A program made the translations under genes and the position numbers. Shown one piece after another: positions 1-11,650 of a stretch of DNA of 55,067 nt. The DNA comes from Cerioporus squamosus. Lineage: Eukaryota; Basidiomycota; Agaricomycetes; Polyporales; Polyporaceae. The stretch's first letter is position 1. Each line of letters begins with the position of its first letter. The notes under the pieces are model-generated. The model was not told where the DNA came from. It saw only the letters and a list, made by a program, of their open reading frames with translations, and searched no databases. The DNA lies in contig JABYQS010000215.1 of the NCBI GenBank assembly GCA_022592435.1, forward strand, positions 1-55,067. Direction: 5' to 3'.

Positions 1-212
1 CAGGCGTAGCAGCCTCTCGCACTTGATCTCTCTGCTGAGGCGACTGCAATACGGGCGTACCCAGACGGGCACCCGGCAGGAGCTGCGCTCCTCACGAAGA
101 TCGCTATGACACGGACAACCGCGAGCTCGATGGGACTTGCAGCAGGACGAGCGAAATCGCCACATCGAGACACAAGGGTCAAACGCTCAGAACGCGGGCG
201 CGTGCCCGCGCC

Positions 213-1050
213 TCACAGCGTCCCGCGATGCACCGGATACAACGCGCCGTGAACGAGCTGCGCGACGTTGCGAAAGTACGTTGGTAGCCGCAGCATGTAC
301 CCGGCGCGTCCAGCGAGCCACGAGCGGAAGGGGGAGGTTACGACGTCGAAGCGCAAGGTCGTGACAGGTCTGTTGGGGAGGAACAGACTGCGAGCGGGAC
401 TGTTGAAGTGCGTGAACCAAAACAGCGCACGCGGGAGGACGGGGGACGAATGGACAACAGAGAAGGGGAGTACTCACATCGCGTGTCCTGACATACCCAT
501 CCGCCTGCTCAACGGGGACAGTCTTCTTCTTCTTCTCGTCCCACGGACGCGGGATGACCTCCACCGACGTCCACCAGCTGCTCGAGTCGTCGTTCTCGCC
601 GTCCTTCGCGTTCTTGAAACGCCAGAGCCAGGAGAGGTCGCGGACGGGGCTGTGGTGGCGCGAGGTAGAGGAGGCGCGGCGGCTGCGCGAGACGCTGCGA
701 GAGCGGAAGTCGGAGGGGCCAGGGCCGAGGGTGGTGGTGGAGGAGGAGAGGGAGTGGGAGACGGGCGTGGACACGACGCGGGTGATGACCGGGGACGTCA
801 CGAGCGGGAGCGTGGGCGGGCGGATGGTGGAGACGGAGCCGCCTCGCGAGCGGACCGACTGCGTGCTCTGGGACGGGCCCGGGAGGGGGGCGGACCTGAT
901 GGACGACGGAGAGGGCGCGCCGTCTGGGGCGTGCATGGCCTGGCTGAGCGGGGAAGGGTGCCGGACGGCGGGCGTCGAGCTTGAGCTAGAGTCTGACGAC
1001 GACTGCGCAGAGAGCGGCGGCGGGGAGAGCGTGTTGGGCGGAGAAGCCAT
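213..1050 (-). CDS. Ser-rich protein of unknown function (unit A, open copy)
   Basis: I do not recognise this family. The model has two exons, 1050-497 and 369-213, with a 127-nt intron (GTATGT donor at 496, CAG acceptor at 370-372), giving 236 aa. The N-terminal ~130 residues are low-complexity Ser/Pro/Thr-rich and probably disordered. A denser segment follows, with the motifs DLSWLWRFKN, SWWTSVEVIPRPWDEKKKK and, after the splice, PVTTLRFDVVTSPFRSWLAG. The splice choice is supported because it joins two ungapped, protein-like frames at a consensus donor. A TATATAA stands only ~30 nt upstream of the ATG at 1050, so the leader is very short or the Met at residue 39 is the true start. Units B and C are frameshifted near the C-terminus by a 17-nt deletion, so A is the only copy with this ending. 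Confidence 0.55.
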
Positions 1051-1079
1051 CGCAGCTGAGAGTAATGAACGGAGGGGGG

Positions 1080-1086
1080 TTATATA
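1080..1086 (-). promoter_or_regulatory. TATA box of the Ser-rich gene
   Basis: TATATAA on the minus strand, ~30 nt upstream of the first ATG and conserved in all three units. Confidence 0.5.
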
Positions 1087-1534
1087 CGGCCGCGTTGGGA
1101 TGTCCGCGGCGTCCTGTCGGCCAGCAGAGCACGATCCCCCGCCCGTGCGTGTCCGCTCCGGCGTGTGCACGCTCTGAGAGTGTTCTGCGCACGCTCAGCG
1201 ACCGGCGATGACCCGGCGGGTGTCTGACGGAGGAGAGAAGGTGGAGAGAGCACAGAGCGAGTGCAGAGAGCCGCTACGTCTGCTTCCCACGCCACGATGC
1301 CCGCGAGCAGCCCCGATATGGCAGCCAGCGTCGCAAGCTGTGCTGCTCTAAACCTCGCTGCTCTCGCCGTCCGCCGGCTGCACTCGCCCCTGCCGCTGCA
1401 CGGGATACTCGCTGTGCGCTCTCTGCTCGCCTGCGCTGGCTCTCTGTGTGCCCGCCGCGTCTCGCAGGCCGACTCCAGCCCGGCATCACGTGCCCTCCAG
1501 TCCACCCCTATGACGTTCGCCGGCATTCGCTGAT

Positions 1535-3240
1535 CGACTCCGTCCTCTCGATCTCGCTGCTGCATGCTCGCGCCTCTTCTCCCGCTCACCCGATGCGTCT
1601 TCTCGACGTCCCAGGTCCGTGTTCCCTGCACCCCGCTCACGTCCTGCGCTTGCTTTGCCTTATACAGTGTCCTGCCGGCTCTCGGACGACGCGCTCTTCT
1701 AGAGAACACACCGGCGCGTGGCTCGTCACTCCATCCTCGGGGTTCTTGACTCTTACGGGCTATCGTACGATGACGTGCATCAGGCTAGCCATCCGACATC
1801 GACCGGGCACTGTACGCCCGGACCCGGTACGTATGCATACATGCTAACATTCCATCTCCCTGACCATTGCGTCCAGCGCGTCGCAATTCCCCGGAGTACA
1901 TCGCATCAAGCCCCCACATTCCCGCGCATCCGCCCGACCTCCATGCCTCCTATTTCCGTCGCGATGTCTCGCCGCCGGCAACTCAACGCAACGGAGATCT
2001 GCGCAGATCGAGAGCATCATCTGGATCCATCCCGTATGACGCTCGCTTGACGTCGTCCAGCAGGCTGGTGAGCAGCGGACCTCCCAAGCGTTCGGCATGG
2101 CGCTGATGTACGATTCTCTCGACGCATACAGAGTATGCGCACTCGCGAGCTCAGTGAGGTGCAGACACTCGAGCTCAGCCACCCACATATGGTAGCTTCT
2201 ACAGCTCCTCCCTCGCGCGCATCCGCTCACTCAATGTTCTCGACAGACGTTTCGCTCAAACCGTCCCCGGACGTCATCTTGGACAGCTTCGACACACCAC
2301 CGACTGCAGGATATCCGGTCCGAACCTCACAGAGAACGTTGGCACGGCACTCAAGGCGCTCTCCATGCGTACTGTCCCCCTATAGACCCCCACCGGCCTC
2401 TGCTGATCGAATCCATCCTCCCCTCTCGATCTCGTTGCTGCGTGCTTGCGCCTCTTCTCCCGCTCACCCGACGCGTCTTCTCGACGTCCCATGTCCGGGC
2501 CAACCCTGCAAACATGCCCCGCTAGTGTTCTCGTTGCCTATATACAGCGTCTTGACGGCTCCCGTGACGTTCGGTGCTAACGCGCGCATGACGTGCACCG
2601 GGCTAACCACCCGACCTCGACCGCCCCGACCCGGTACGTATGCATTATTTCCTCCTACATGCCAACATTCCATGTCGCCAACCATCGCGTTCAGCGCGAC
2701 GTGCACATTGCACACACACAACCCCCTCACGCTTCCGCCCCGGTGTCCATGCCTCCTATTTCTGTCGCTATGTCCCGCCGCCGGCAACTCAACGCTACGG
2801 AGATCTGCGCAGATCCAGAGCAAGATCAGCATGTCCTCTCCATGCCACTCTCGGCTTGACTCGAACCCAGCATTCAACATGACACTGATATGCGATCTTC
2901 TCGATGCGTACAGAGTATGCGAGATCAATGAAGGGCAGACAGTCGAGCTCAGCCACCCACATATAGTATGTTCCACGTCACCTCCCTCCCGCTCATCCGC
3001 CCACTCAGTGTTTTCGACTATCCCTCAGTCTGCGCTCTCCGTAGTCCGACTTCCACAGACCATTCGCTCCGGCTTTCAAGACGCTCTCTAGTTCACCGAC
3101 GTCCGCTCGCTCCCCTGTGGCCATCCCGCCGGCATCTACGGATCGAACCCATGTTGGCCCTCTCGATCGCGACCTCGCTGTCGCATGCACGCGGACTCTT
3201 CTCCCGCTCACCCGACCTAGCAATGTGTCTTCTGGACGTT
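1535..3240. repeat. Nested degenerate subrepeats of ~0.75-0.88 kb (unit A)
   Basis: Three diverged direct copies begin around 1544, 2422 and 3159. They are recognised by the shared anchors CTCTCGATCTCG, TTCTCCCGCTCACCCGA, CGCCGCCGGCAACTCAAC and GAGATCTGCGCAGATC. The copies differ by many substitutions and indels. GTACGT...CAG stretches look like relic introns, but no copy gives a convincing open frame on either strand, so this is probably decayed gene or transposon sequence amplified locally. Confidence 0.65.
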
Positions 3241-5326
3241 GCCATCGAGTCGTCTATGCGTCATCGTAGTAGCATACTATGCTCCGTGTCCTTCTCCACC
3301 AACCCCTGTTCGTCCGCATCGCTTCGTATTGCCTCATATAGGGTCTTTGCGCTCCCCGGACCTCGACTCTCGTCTGCTCGCGGACCCGCCGCGCTTTTAG
3401 ACAAGGCGCTCTCTCCTTCAGAATTGGACAGTAGATTGCGAGCACCGTCCCGTCCATCCGCCACACTCCCTGCCATTGCGCTGTGCGCTCCCTCACAATC
3501 GCGACCCGGTGCTGCAGCAAAACACACATGATGGCTCCTAGCTACTCGACGTCAAACTACGCCTGTCTGACTCGGATGGGAATCCCAACACAGCGGTACG
3601 CCAGGCGACGGGGTAATCACTCAACACAAGTCCTAGCTACTGCACATCCGCTCCGCCCGTACCCACCCACCACGCGCCGAGTGCCGGTACGACGCCTCCG
3701 CCGTGTCTTTCCGGTGAGTGTGCTCCCGGGTACATCCGCATCTCCGTGCAGAACCGACCCAGCGTACTGACCGTCCCATGCCGTCAGCAACGCCGAGCGC
3801 GAGCCGTCCGCTGTACTAGTACTCGCCGGATGCAGTCAGTTCTGGTGCTTCGGGACGCAGGGCGGGGATGCCCACTCACCGGCGAGGGCCGTTGCACGGA
3901 CGGTCTGTGAGACCGGGGCACGCAAGTCAGAGGACGACTCTGCAGATCCTGCAAGTGACCGTCCATCCGTCAGTGCTTGGCGCGCGGAGGAGACAAGGCA
4001 AGGATCACTCACCAGTCGAGGAGCACGGGGGCCTGTCCCTGGTGTCAGCGACGTCACGGTCCAGGACATCGTACACGGGGCGGACGACGAGGAAGACGGC
4101 GAGCACGAGTATCGAGAGCGAAGCCACAGGAGATCGCCCGGGCGACACGACTCGGACAGTGGGGCGGACGTGTAGGAGGAGACCCACACAACCGGGGAAG
4201 GCACCGCACGGCTTATGTACGTGTCTGTGTTTGTGCCGTGTTTGCGTCTGGTGAGCGAACCGAGCTCTGACAGGGTCCGTGCGCCGTCTATGTCACCTTT
4301 GCCGGCAGTCGGGACTCAGGCTCCGGGACTCGGACTCGTACGATGCGGCTGTTTGTGTCATCCGCCATCGCGCGTCGGTAAGTGCTTCCTCCGCATCGAG
4401 ATGCTTGCTTGGCATGCCGCGTATTCGTTGATGATACTCACGCGCGGAGCTCGCAGGTCTCCGCCCGGGCCAGCGCGGGTCCGCAGGCATGACACATCTG
4501 CAGCTCGCAACTCTGAGCTTCAAGCCAGATAATGCGCATGCGCGCAGAGTACGGGCACGCGGGCGGGCAGGAGAGGCAGGACATGGATGTCTGGCGAAGG
4601 CGGGGATAGGATGCGAGCATGACTGCGACTCGGAGTCGGCTGGTATGCGGCTGAGTAGCCTGCGCGTAGCGGTATGCGTTTCAGGGTGGTTCCATGGGCT
4701 CGGGCATTGGGGCGGGAACTTCGCGGGACTTGAAGCTATCTGACTTGGAGTGTGCATAGTTCGAGCTGCAAGGACGACTTGTACATTACAGAGAGGATGT
4801 ATACGACGCTAGAAATCTTGCGCACAATGAAATGGCTACACATTGAGCATCGAGACAGAACCTGAGTGCGTTTGCGTGCATCTCGAAGCTGCGTATTCTC
4901 TTCTTGAAGTTCTCCTTGGCATGGCTGCGTCATGGGACGGTATCGGAATTCCGCTCACGATTCGTTTCAGTATGTGCGCTCGGATCCTGTCTCTCGGGGA
5001 GGTCTGTAACAGGAACAAATGAGCTTCGGAGCCGCGAATCGACCCAGGTGTCTGGATATGAGCCCACCGCGGAGCGGTCTCGATACTCGCCGCAATGCTT
5101 CAGTGTACGCGGCGGCTGCTCGCGTTCACATGCACTCAGCTGCTGGGAACACATCCCACTTAGCCTTGTGAAGAGAGTTCTGGCGAACACCTGCAACAGA
5201 ACACAGCTAGTATAATTCAGAAGAGACTTAGTGAGACAATTTTGCCATAGCTCAAGTTATGCTGGAGGCGAACAAAGATAAAAGGGTTAGCGTCATGCCT
5301 CTGCTGACAGTTGCTCATCGAGCTGC
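3241..5326. other. Mostly non-coding part of unit A
   Basis: Apart from the possible minus-strand membrane gene at 3880-4224, and Cys-rich frames around 4440-4620 that do not join cleanly to it, I see no gene here. The site where B and C carry the foldback element is empty at 3418-3420 (a single TCA). Confidence 0.4.
3880..4224 (-). other. Possible multi-exon membrane-protein gene fragment (unit A)
   Basis: Two minus-strand exons can be proposed: 4224-4013 and 3948-3880, with a 64-nt GTGAGT...CAG intron. The first encodes a hydrophobic run (VASLSILVLAVFLVVRPVY) flanked by Arg and Pro, a likely membrane segment. The second is Ser/Ala-rich and ends at another GTGAGT. The splice sites recur in all three units. 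The transmembrane residues vary mainly by V/A/I/L exchange, which hints at past coding. B and C lack one base near the first donor, which changes the phase. No start codon or family could be assigned. Confidence 0.3.
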
Positions 5327-6240
5327 ATGACTCGGACACGGACATCCACTCGCGGCCGGCTTATCTTCCACTCTGAGTCGCCCTCTAGACCCATTCGCTC
5401 GTCTGCACACAAGGCCGCTCTCGACCCGCATGCTGTACCCTTTCAGCTGCAGCGTCCTGTGCTCGTTCTCGTCCCACATCCCTCGCAGCTCTCCCCGCCT
5501 ACTCTGAAGCTTTCGGAGCCAGACCCAGATGACCTGCGCGGCAGTGTGCGGAAGCTCATTACGGAGCTTCTCGGTAAGAGTCCCGTTCCTCGAGTCGCAC
5601 ACGGTTCCGAGTCTGACTTCAAATTCAGTCTTCACATCCGGAGTCCCGGGCGCGCGCATGTGCTGGGAGGTGACGCTCTTCCGGGACCAAGTCGTCCTCC
5701 GCTACCACGTCATCCTGATTGGCTGGCCGTCCGACATCCCGTTCCAAGACCTTAGCAAGCAGGGTGCGCCGTCGGCAGCCCAGATGCGCACGCTTATTGG
5801 CCTTATGCTCAGTGGGGAGCTCTACTTTGCCCAGGGCGACCTCCGCGCAGCTCCGCATCGCCCGACTCGATGCCAGCGGCATCTCTCCGAGCCCGCTCCA
5901 CCGCAAGGCTCTTCCGCTGCCCAATCTTTGCCGCAGAGACATGGGGAGCCGGAAGACCCGGTACGACGACGAGGGCAATGCTCGTGTGCCCCGCTATGCC
6001 CGTGACGGCCCGAAGAGTGTGAAGATGATCGAGGAGGTGGAGGAGGACGTGGTCGAGACTCACACACAGCCGTCAGGTAGTAGAGTGCCCCTGCCGAGGA
6101 TGCGTAATCAGTTCGGTCACCTGGGATGGTATGAGAATGGCGGCTGGCGGGAGATCGGACATCATTACTGTAACTTAGACTTGCCAGACGGTGAGCACTC
6201 GGACTCGGACTCGATCTCTGAGTTCACGGACGATGAGTAG
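5327..6240 (+). pseudogene. 283-aa-family gene, frameshifted (unit A)
   Basis: This is the counterpart of the open gene at 17348-18254. Exon 1 is 5327-5573 and a 55-nt intron ends at 5628. The second exon reads normally through the GWPSDIPFQDLS motif. Near 5830 A has one extra base (TTTGCCCAGGG against TTTGCCTGGG in B), which breaks the frame just before the ATSAQLRIARLD segment. The remainder continues in another frame to the stop at 6240, with conserved text (FGHLGWYENGGW, acidic tail) and few substitutions, so the break is recent. A sequencing error in A is an alternative. Confidence 0.6.
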
Positions 6241-9200
6241 TTAGATTGCCTTTTGCTTGTCTTCGCAACTCTACATTCTCATATAATGCACCTCGTCTCG
6301 GGTCCTCGGGATCTGTGCAGCTGCAGATGTTCTTGTCTCCCATGTGCATTGGCTATGCATGTTTCATCTGCTCGGTTCACCGGCAGCGGCTGCGCTTGAT
6401 TAGAGTATCCTATGACTGGGATGTGGCGACATGTCCCCAAACATTCGGATTGGCTGGAAGGAAATCGTTTCATTGACAGTACGCGACTTCGGGAACATCC
6501 CGGGATGGCCGCGCCAGCATTCACTACTCGCTCTCTATCCTCCCTGTCCTCTGTCGTGACATGTCAGGGTTCACCTCTTCCTGCCTGCTGTCGACAACGC
6601 ACATGATCCTCTCCTCCTACACTCGCTGCTCCGCCACCTCTTGACAACACCCCTCTTGCTCCTCTGGCGACCTCGTCAGCATGCTCGAACCGTTGTCGAC
6701 CTGCCACATGTTCCCGACATCTGCAATGAACCTCTTCTACGCCCACAGCTTGACGACCGCGTCTGCGAGTCACTCCTGCGCTCATATCCGCCCTTCTCCG
6801 GAGTTGCTCAGCACACAGATTGAGGTGAGTCGATGATCTCTCGGTGTAAGTCGCGCGGATGAGGCAAGACTTACCCGTGCTGCTGAAGGGCACGCCCACC
6901 ACCGTGTCTTCCTGAAGCTCGTGCACGCGCTCCGGCTTCTTGTCGTGACACGCTGCCGTGTTATCGAGTCTCCTCTGCGACAAGCTCAACATAGCAGCTG
7001 CGTCGTCGCATCCCGCAACCCCCGACACTCTCGATGCAAACTCGCCGCTCCCATCGCTTTGTACAGGGACGTCCACGCGTCTCCGCTGCTATCCATCTGG
7101 AAGCTGCAGGTGCGTCACCACATTGTCCCCGAGCTCGTCGACAACGTCGCTGTTCACATCCCGGCACCTTCTGACGTACTCTTAGTCGTGCACTGGCAAA
7201 CCCGCGGTGTCGCAAACCTGCACTTGCAACACTGCTCTGCGTGTCAAGCGTCTCCGGGATGCCGTTCTTGACTGTGAACCGGCTCGCCGCTGGGAGTGCG
7301 CAGCGCAGGGCAGTCCACTATGTCGACTGTCCCCGGACAGCGCCAGTTGCGCCGCTGGGACCCAAGTCCCTCGCAGGACCACGATACCCGCTTCGCTGTT
7401 GCCCATGAAGGATGCGAAGCGCGAGCCCCGCCGCTCTGCCGAGTCCCTGTTACGGACCTGTCCGCATCGTCGACCATCTGAACCGCCCCGGCCCGCCGGC
7501 GAACGACCTTCACCCTGCACTCAGCTTGCGGGGCGCGAGCGCATCAGCCGCTGCTTCGCAGTTCGAGTGCGTGGGTCGTCACGAGACGCTGCACACGAGG
7601 GTCAGCATAGGTGTTTGATCCCGAGCCCAGCGGAGGTATGTCTTTGTCACTCTGGGCTACGAAGCTCTTTGCGATCACTCTGCGGCCGTTTCCTCTCCAT
7701 TTTACCAGAAGAGACCGGACGTACCTGCCGTGGTGCATTCTCCATCGAGACGGCATCTTCAAGAAGACCGAAGAGTAAAAGTTGTTCGCCTAGTGGTGCA
7801 AGAGGTCTAGAGCGTGTTCGCGCAAGCCAGAGTTCGTACGCATATGTTCCAGCCAGATCTCTGCTGACGTGAGGTTGACGTATTAAGGTGGATCTACTGT
7901 GTGCACCAGTCAGCATATCCCAGTGCAGGACGAGCAGGAATGTCATCTCGCTGTGATCATCCGCCGTCGCCATCCCTGAGGTCTAGATAAAGCTCCCAGA
8001 TGTCCCACACATGCTAAACAAGCAGTATCGACGCGTAAACACATCATCCACGCTCCCGGGCGATGTCCTCCATCCCGGAGTCATCCTAGCCTCTTGAGCC
8101 TCCCTCAACGTCGCCAGTGCTCGCGATCGCCTCTCAAGAGTCTCCCAGACCATGTCGAGCACAAGGTACGCAGAAAATCACTTACCTGAACCCGCAATTT
8201 CGAGCTCAAGTCTTCGCCTGTCACCTATTGCCGCCAGCAGGTCCGAGTGCACGCTGCGAAGGTTGCAATGTCGCCGAGCAAGCGTACGGTGTCCTGGGTA
8301 CGCGTCGTCTTTGCAGCGAGCTCACAAGCTGTCAAAAGAGCGCACAGACTAGTGCGCCATAGGAGGACGCGAGACGGCGACGAGGAGGGCGTGGTGGTTG
8401 GTGGAGAGACGAGAGCCGCGCTCCTGGGCGACTTCCCTTACATCCGAGGTTGTCCCCAGCCTGGAGCCGCCTCCACTCGCCAGCACGCGCGCAATCGCCA
8501 CTCGAGAGCTTCTGAGCTAGGAGAGCCGCGCTTCCGGCGACATCTCGCTTCAGAGTGTCCCACCCGAGCCCCCTATGCTACCTGCGTTCGCCACCGATCC
8601 CACGTTTCACCGCAAGCTTCTCGTCGCTCGTCACAGCGTCTTCTGTACTCGCGCCAGCTTCCAAAGTCGTGTACGCGGTCGAGAAAGCCCGCAGTGTCCC
8701 AAGTGCGTGTCATAGTAGCAGCAGAGTTGCCGCAAGCTCACAAGTTTCACAGAGCTCCAGGTCAGCGCATAGCATCGAGCGAGGTGATGAGGAGGACTCC
8801 ATGGCGGTGGTGGTCAAGAGACGAGAGCCGGCGGCGCGCGTCGCGGTTTCGCAAAGTGCGGACAGCGCTCGCTCCCTCGGAACTTGCCCGGGCTCCTCGG
8901 CTATGTTTCGATGCTCTTCGTCTTGTCCTTGCTCTGCGCGCGGTCATTAGATAGTGCATGTACTACGCTTTTCTCTATACCACTACCGTCCCTCTCGCCT
9001 CATGCGAATTTGCTGCCGATTTAACCCGTTATATGACTTGTTCTCAAGTGTGCGACTGGCCCGAGCCTTCAGGCTTCGACATTCTGAGTCCGACGCAAGG
9101 CCTTCGACGTTCTGAGCGAAGTCAGGTGGAAAAGGGGTTAGCTAGAAGCAGAAAGGTCAGTAGTGCTCGTACAAGCAGCCGGACGAAGACCCACCTCCTC

Positions 9201-9510
9201 CGGGGCTCCTCGAGACTCTCTACGATCCTGCAGAACACTCCCGACGAGGCACACGATGAAGAGAATGCGTCCGACGTTTCTACATACCCCCTACAGTGCT
9301 AGAGAACACGTCCTACTGCTCTATACACCCCCTATAGCGTCCTAAGAAAAGCGATCGATCTGGGGATCTCTCCCCCGCAAACGCGAGCCAGGCGCCGTCT
9401 CCGGGTCACGCTCTCTCTCCACCGCTGCCCTCTCATTTTTGCGTCTCCTCTTCTGCACGTCTCGCTTCGTACTGCAGCTTGCCCTCGCGACGCGTCTCTG
9501 TCCCTGCTGC
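6241..9510. other. 3.3 kb of unit A without a convincing gene
   Basis: Both strands show only short, composition-driven frames. The region aligns closely with B (18255-21484), with SNPs and indels that do not respect any reading frame. The only internal structure I can support is the pair of module-like repeats at about 8210-8960. Confidence 0.45.
8210..8960 (-). pseudogene. Two degenerate exon-like modules (unit A)
   Basis: Two related ~110-bp blocks (about 8218-8335 and 8640-8740) lie in direct orientation. On the minus strand the first encodes a helix-like segment with the text RLLGDI, and a GTAAGT donor-like site lies ~45 nt beyond it. The second is more decayed and interrupted by stops. 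The better-preserved pair in unit B shows the shared motif clearly. They look like remnants of a duplicated exon of a helical-domain gene, but the family is unknown. Confidence 0.3.
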
Positions 9511-10147
9511 CTCTTTCCGAGCTTCGACCGCGAACACTTGTTCTCTCCGGGAGCGTCGGACCTGGCAGGAAGACAGCCTGTGAGCGAAGGATGGAGAGTT
9601 AGCAAGTGTTGCCTTCGAGGTTACATGGGTACGTACTCTGTCTGTCCGGAGTGCGAGCCTGTGCTCTGTCACTTCTCGTACCTCCGGCTCTCCGACCTCT
9701 TTCCCACTTCTGCGCTGCAACCGCGAACACTCGGCCTTCCGGAGTGCTAGATGGGCGAAGCAAGTCAGGGCCGCCCTACGAGTAAAGTACACAGGAAGAA
9801 TACATCCGGCGCGCTCACATCCGCGTGCCAGCAGCGCGTCGACGAGTCCACACACAGTGTTCAGTGAACGAAATATATTTTGTCTATTTACTACAACCTG
9901 CCTGCGTACCCTACACTTGCGCCTCAAAAGCCAGAAGCCGGCACTCACCGCCCTCGGGTCGACGACACGACGTCCAATCGCCATTCAAACATCGGATATG
10001 ATATCGGGGCGATGGACTCGCGGCTAACATGCATTGGCGAACCCAATCTCCCAGATGGCAAGTGCATCTCGCATGCGCGATCTCGCACAGCGAGCCGCGA
10101 GATAGACAAACAGACTCGAAACGAAGAGCCAGAAGCGGGCCACTCAC

Positions 10148-11450
10148 CTCGTGCACGAACAGCTGCCTCGGCGTCGTCGGCGCGAGCACCTTGATCGCCA
10201 CCACCCGGTTCCTCCACGTGCCCTTGTACACGTCCGAGAAAAAGCCCAGCCCGATCTTCTCGTCCCGGTTGACTTCGTACCGCGTTATGGTCCAACTTGG
10301 GAGCGTCACCTCTGCCCCGCTGAGCCTCCGCAGCGCATCTATACCTGTCTCGATGAACTCCCGGTCGAGCGTGTCGCGCGGCGCGTGCGAGCGACCGGTT
10401 GCAGCGGAGCTCGACGTCGTGTGGCTTCCATGGCTGGCACTAGTCGATGACCGGGACAGGTGGGCACCCTCGACGACGAGCGGGGCGGTCGTGGTATCGA
10501 CGGGCGAGGCCTCCGCCGTGCTCACGATCACGCTCTCCTCGATGCTCTCCCGCTCGACCTCGACCTCGAGTGCCCGCTGCAGCGTCTTGATCGCCTCGGG
10601 CATCTCGTCCCGGCTGACCTGCAGGATGCGGATCATCTCCGCGTCGTTGTTCGCCTGCAGGGCGCTCCGCATCAGCTGCCGCAGGTCCTGCGCGTCGTAC
10701 ACCGCGTCGCGCTCGTTCTGCCGCGCCGTCACTGCCTGCAGCTGCGCGAGAACTTGCCCGTCCAGCGGCGCGGGCTCCATCGTCAGCAGCAGCGACCCCG
10801 CCGGAGGCTCGAGAGCGCGCTGCTGGGTGTGGCTGATCGAGTCCAGGATCGCCTGTGTGTCCTGCTGCCGCTGCCGCTCCGCCGCGAGCACCTGCTTGAG
10901 GATCCGGATCTGGATCGACGTCTGTTTTGGGTGTGTCAGAGCACGAACTGCGCGACGAGGAGACGACGCACGTTGAACATGCCCAGTGCATCCGTCAGGC
11001 TGCTGTGGCACCCGGCCAGTGCCCGCTGGATCTCGTCCCGCTGCAGGTACCGCTTGATGAACGGCCGGTGGCTCTGCTTGCTCAGGAACCGGTGCACCTC
11101 CTTGTAGGACTCGACGAGCCGGACGAGCGGCGGGTGCAGCTCCACGCCGACCTCGTCGCCCGCCTCCGCGATCTCCTCGCGGATCGACATGAGCACGGTC
11201 GCGCAGCGCTCCGTCAGCCGGAGGCACGCCAAGCGGTTGATCTGCGCGCGGGTGAGTACGCGAAGCGAGATGAGCACGCAAGACTTACGTCGACGAGCTG
11301 GAGGGCATCCCAGATGTTCAGCAGCGTCCGCGCCGCCTCCTCGAGACCCACGATCGGCGCGAACTTGAGCACGTCGACGCTCACTTCGAGGAGCTCGTGC
11401 ACGACTTCGCCGGCTGTGCCGAGGACGTTTACCGCGGCCTCCGCGACGCG
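10148..11450 (-). pseudogene. MLKL-NTD-like/TKL kinase, truncated after the N-lobe (unit A)
   Basis: Three exons join in frame: 11450-11289, 11241-10972 and 10921-10148 (54, 90 and 258 codons), with introns of 47 and 50 nt. Exons 1-2 form an all-helical segment (TLLNIWDALQLVDINRL, then FIKRYLQRDEIQRALAGC and DALGMF) resembling the MLKL-NTD/HeLo-like domains of fungal kinases and NLRs. Exon 3 starts with a coiled-coil-like Gln-rich helix and a Ser/Thr linker, then the start of a kinase domain: the Gly loop GLGFFSDVYKGTW, then VAIKVL with the ATP-binding Lys. The exon ends at a GTGAGT donor just after LFVHEV, where the C-helix should begin. No HRD, DFG or C-lobe follows down to 9511. The first codon lies upstream of 11450 and was not found. 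As it stands it cannot encode an active kinase. Confidence 0.65.
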
Positions 11451-11650
11451 CTGTAGACAATTGGGTCAGCGACACGAACAATGTGAGCTTCGAGCGGGAA
11501 GGAGTAGGGTGAAGAGGAATGGTATCTGGACAAACCGTGTGTGCCGGCCCTTTCGCTCTCACGCGCGGTGACATCACAACACCGCAAGGGAAGTCTGTGC
11601 AGCAGTGCAAGTGGCACGCGCAGGCAAGGCAGCGAGCAGTCACCCGAGAG

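Noticed and set aside
554..1177. 207-codon plus-strand frame over the Ser-rich gene
   Set aside because: The minus strand has the TATA box and consensus splice sites. The plus frame is Glu/Arg-rich shadow translation.
1535..3240. Regularly spaced repeats considered as a CRISPR array or satellite
   Set aside because: The period is ~0.8 kb with strong divergence, and the setting is eukaryotic. There are no short repeats with unique spacers.
6564..7215. Minus-strand frames conserved between units A and B
   Set aside because: They are conserved only because the units are recent duplicates. No domain, start context or convincing splice chain was found.
10029..10976. Long plus-strand frames over the kinase fragment, and the same at 22003-22950
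   Set aside because: They are antisense to the spliced kinase-domain exons, whose minus-strand frame carries recognisable motifs. High GC makes long opposite frames common.
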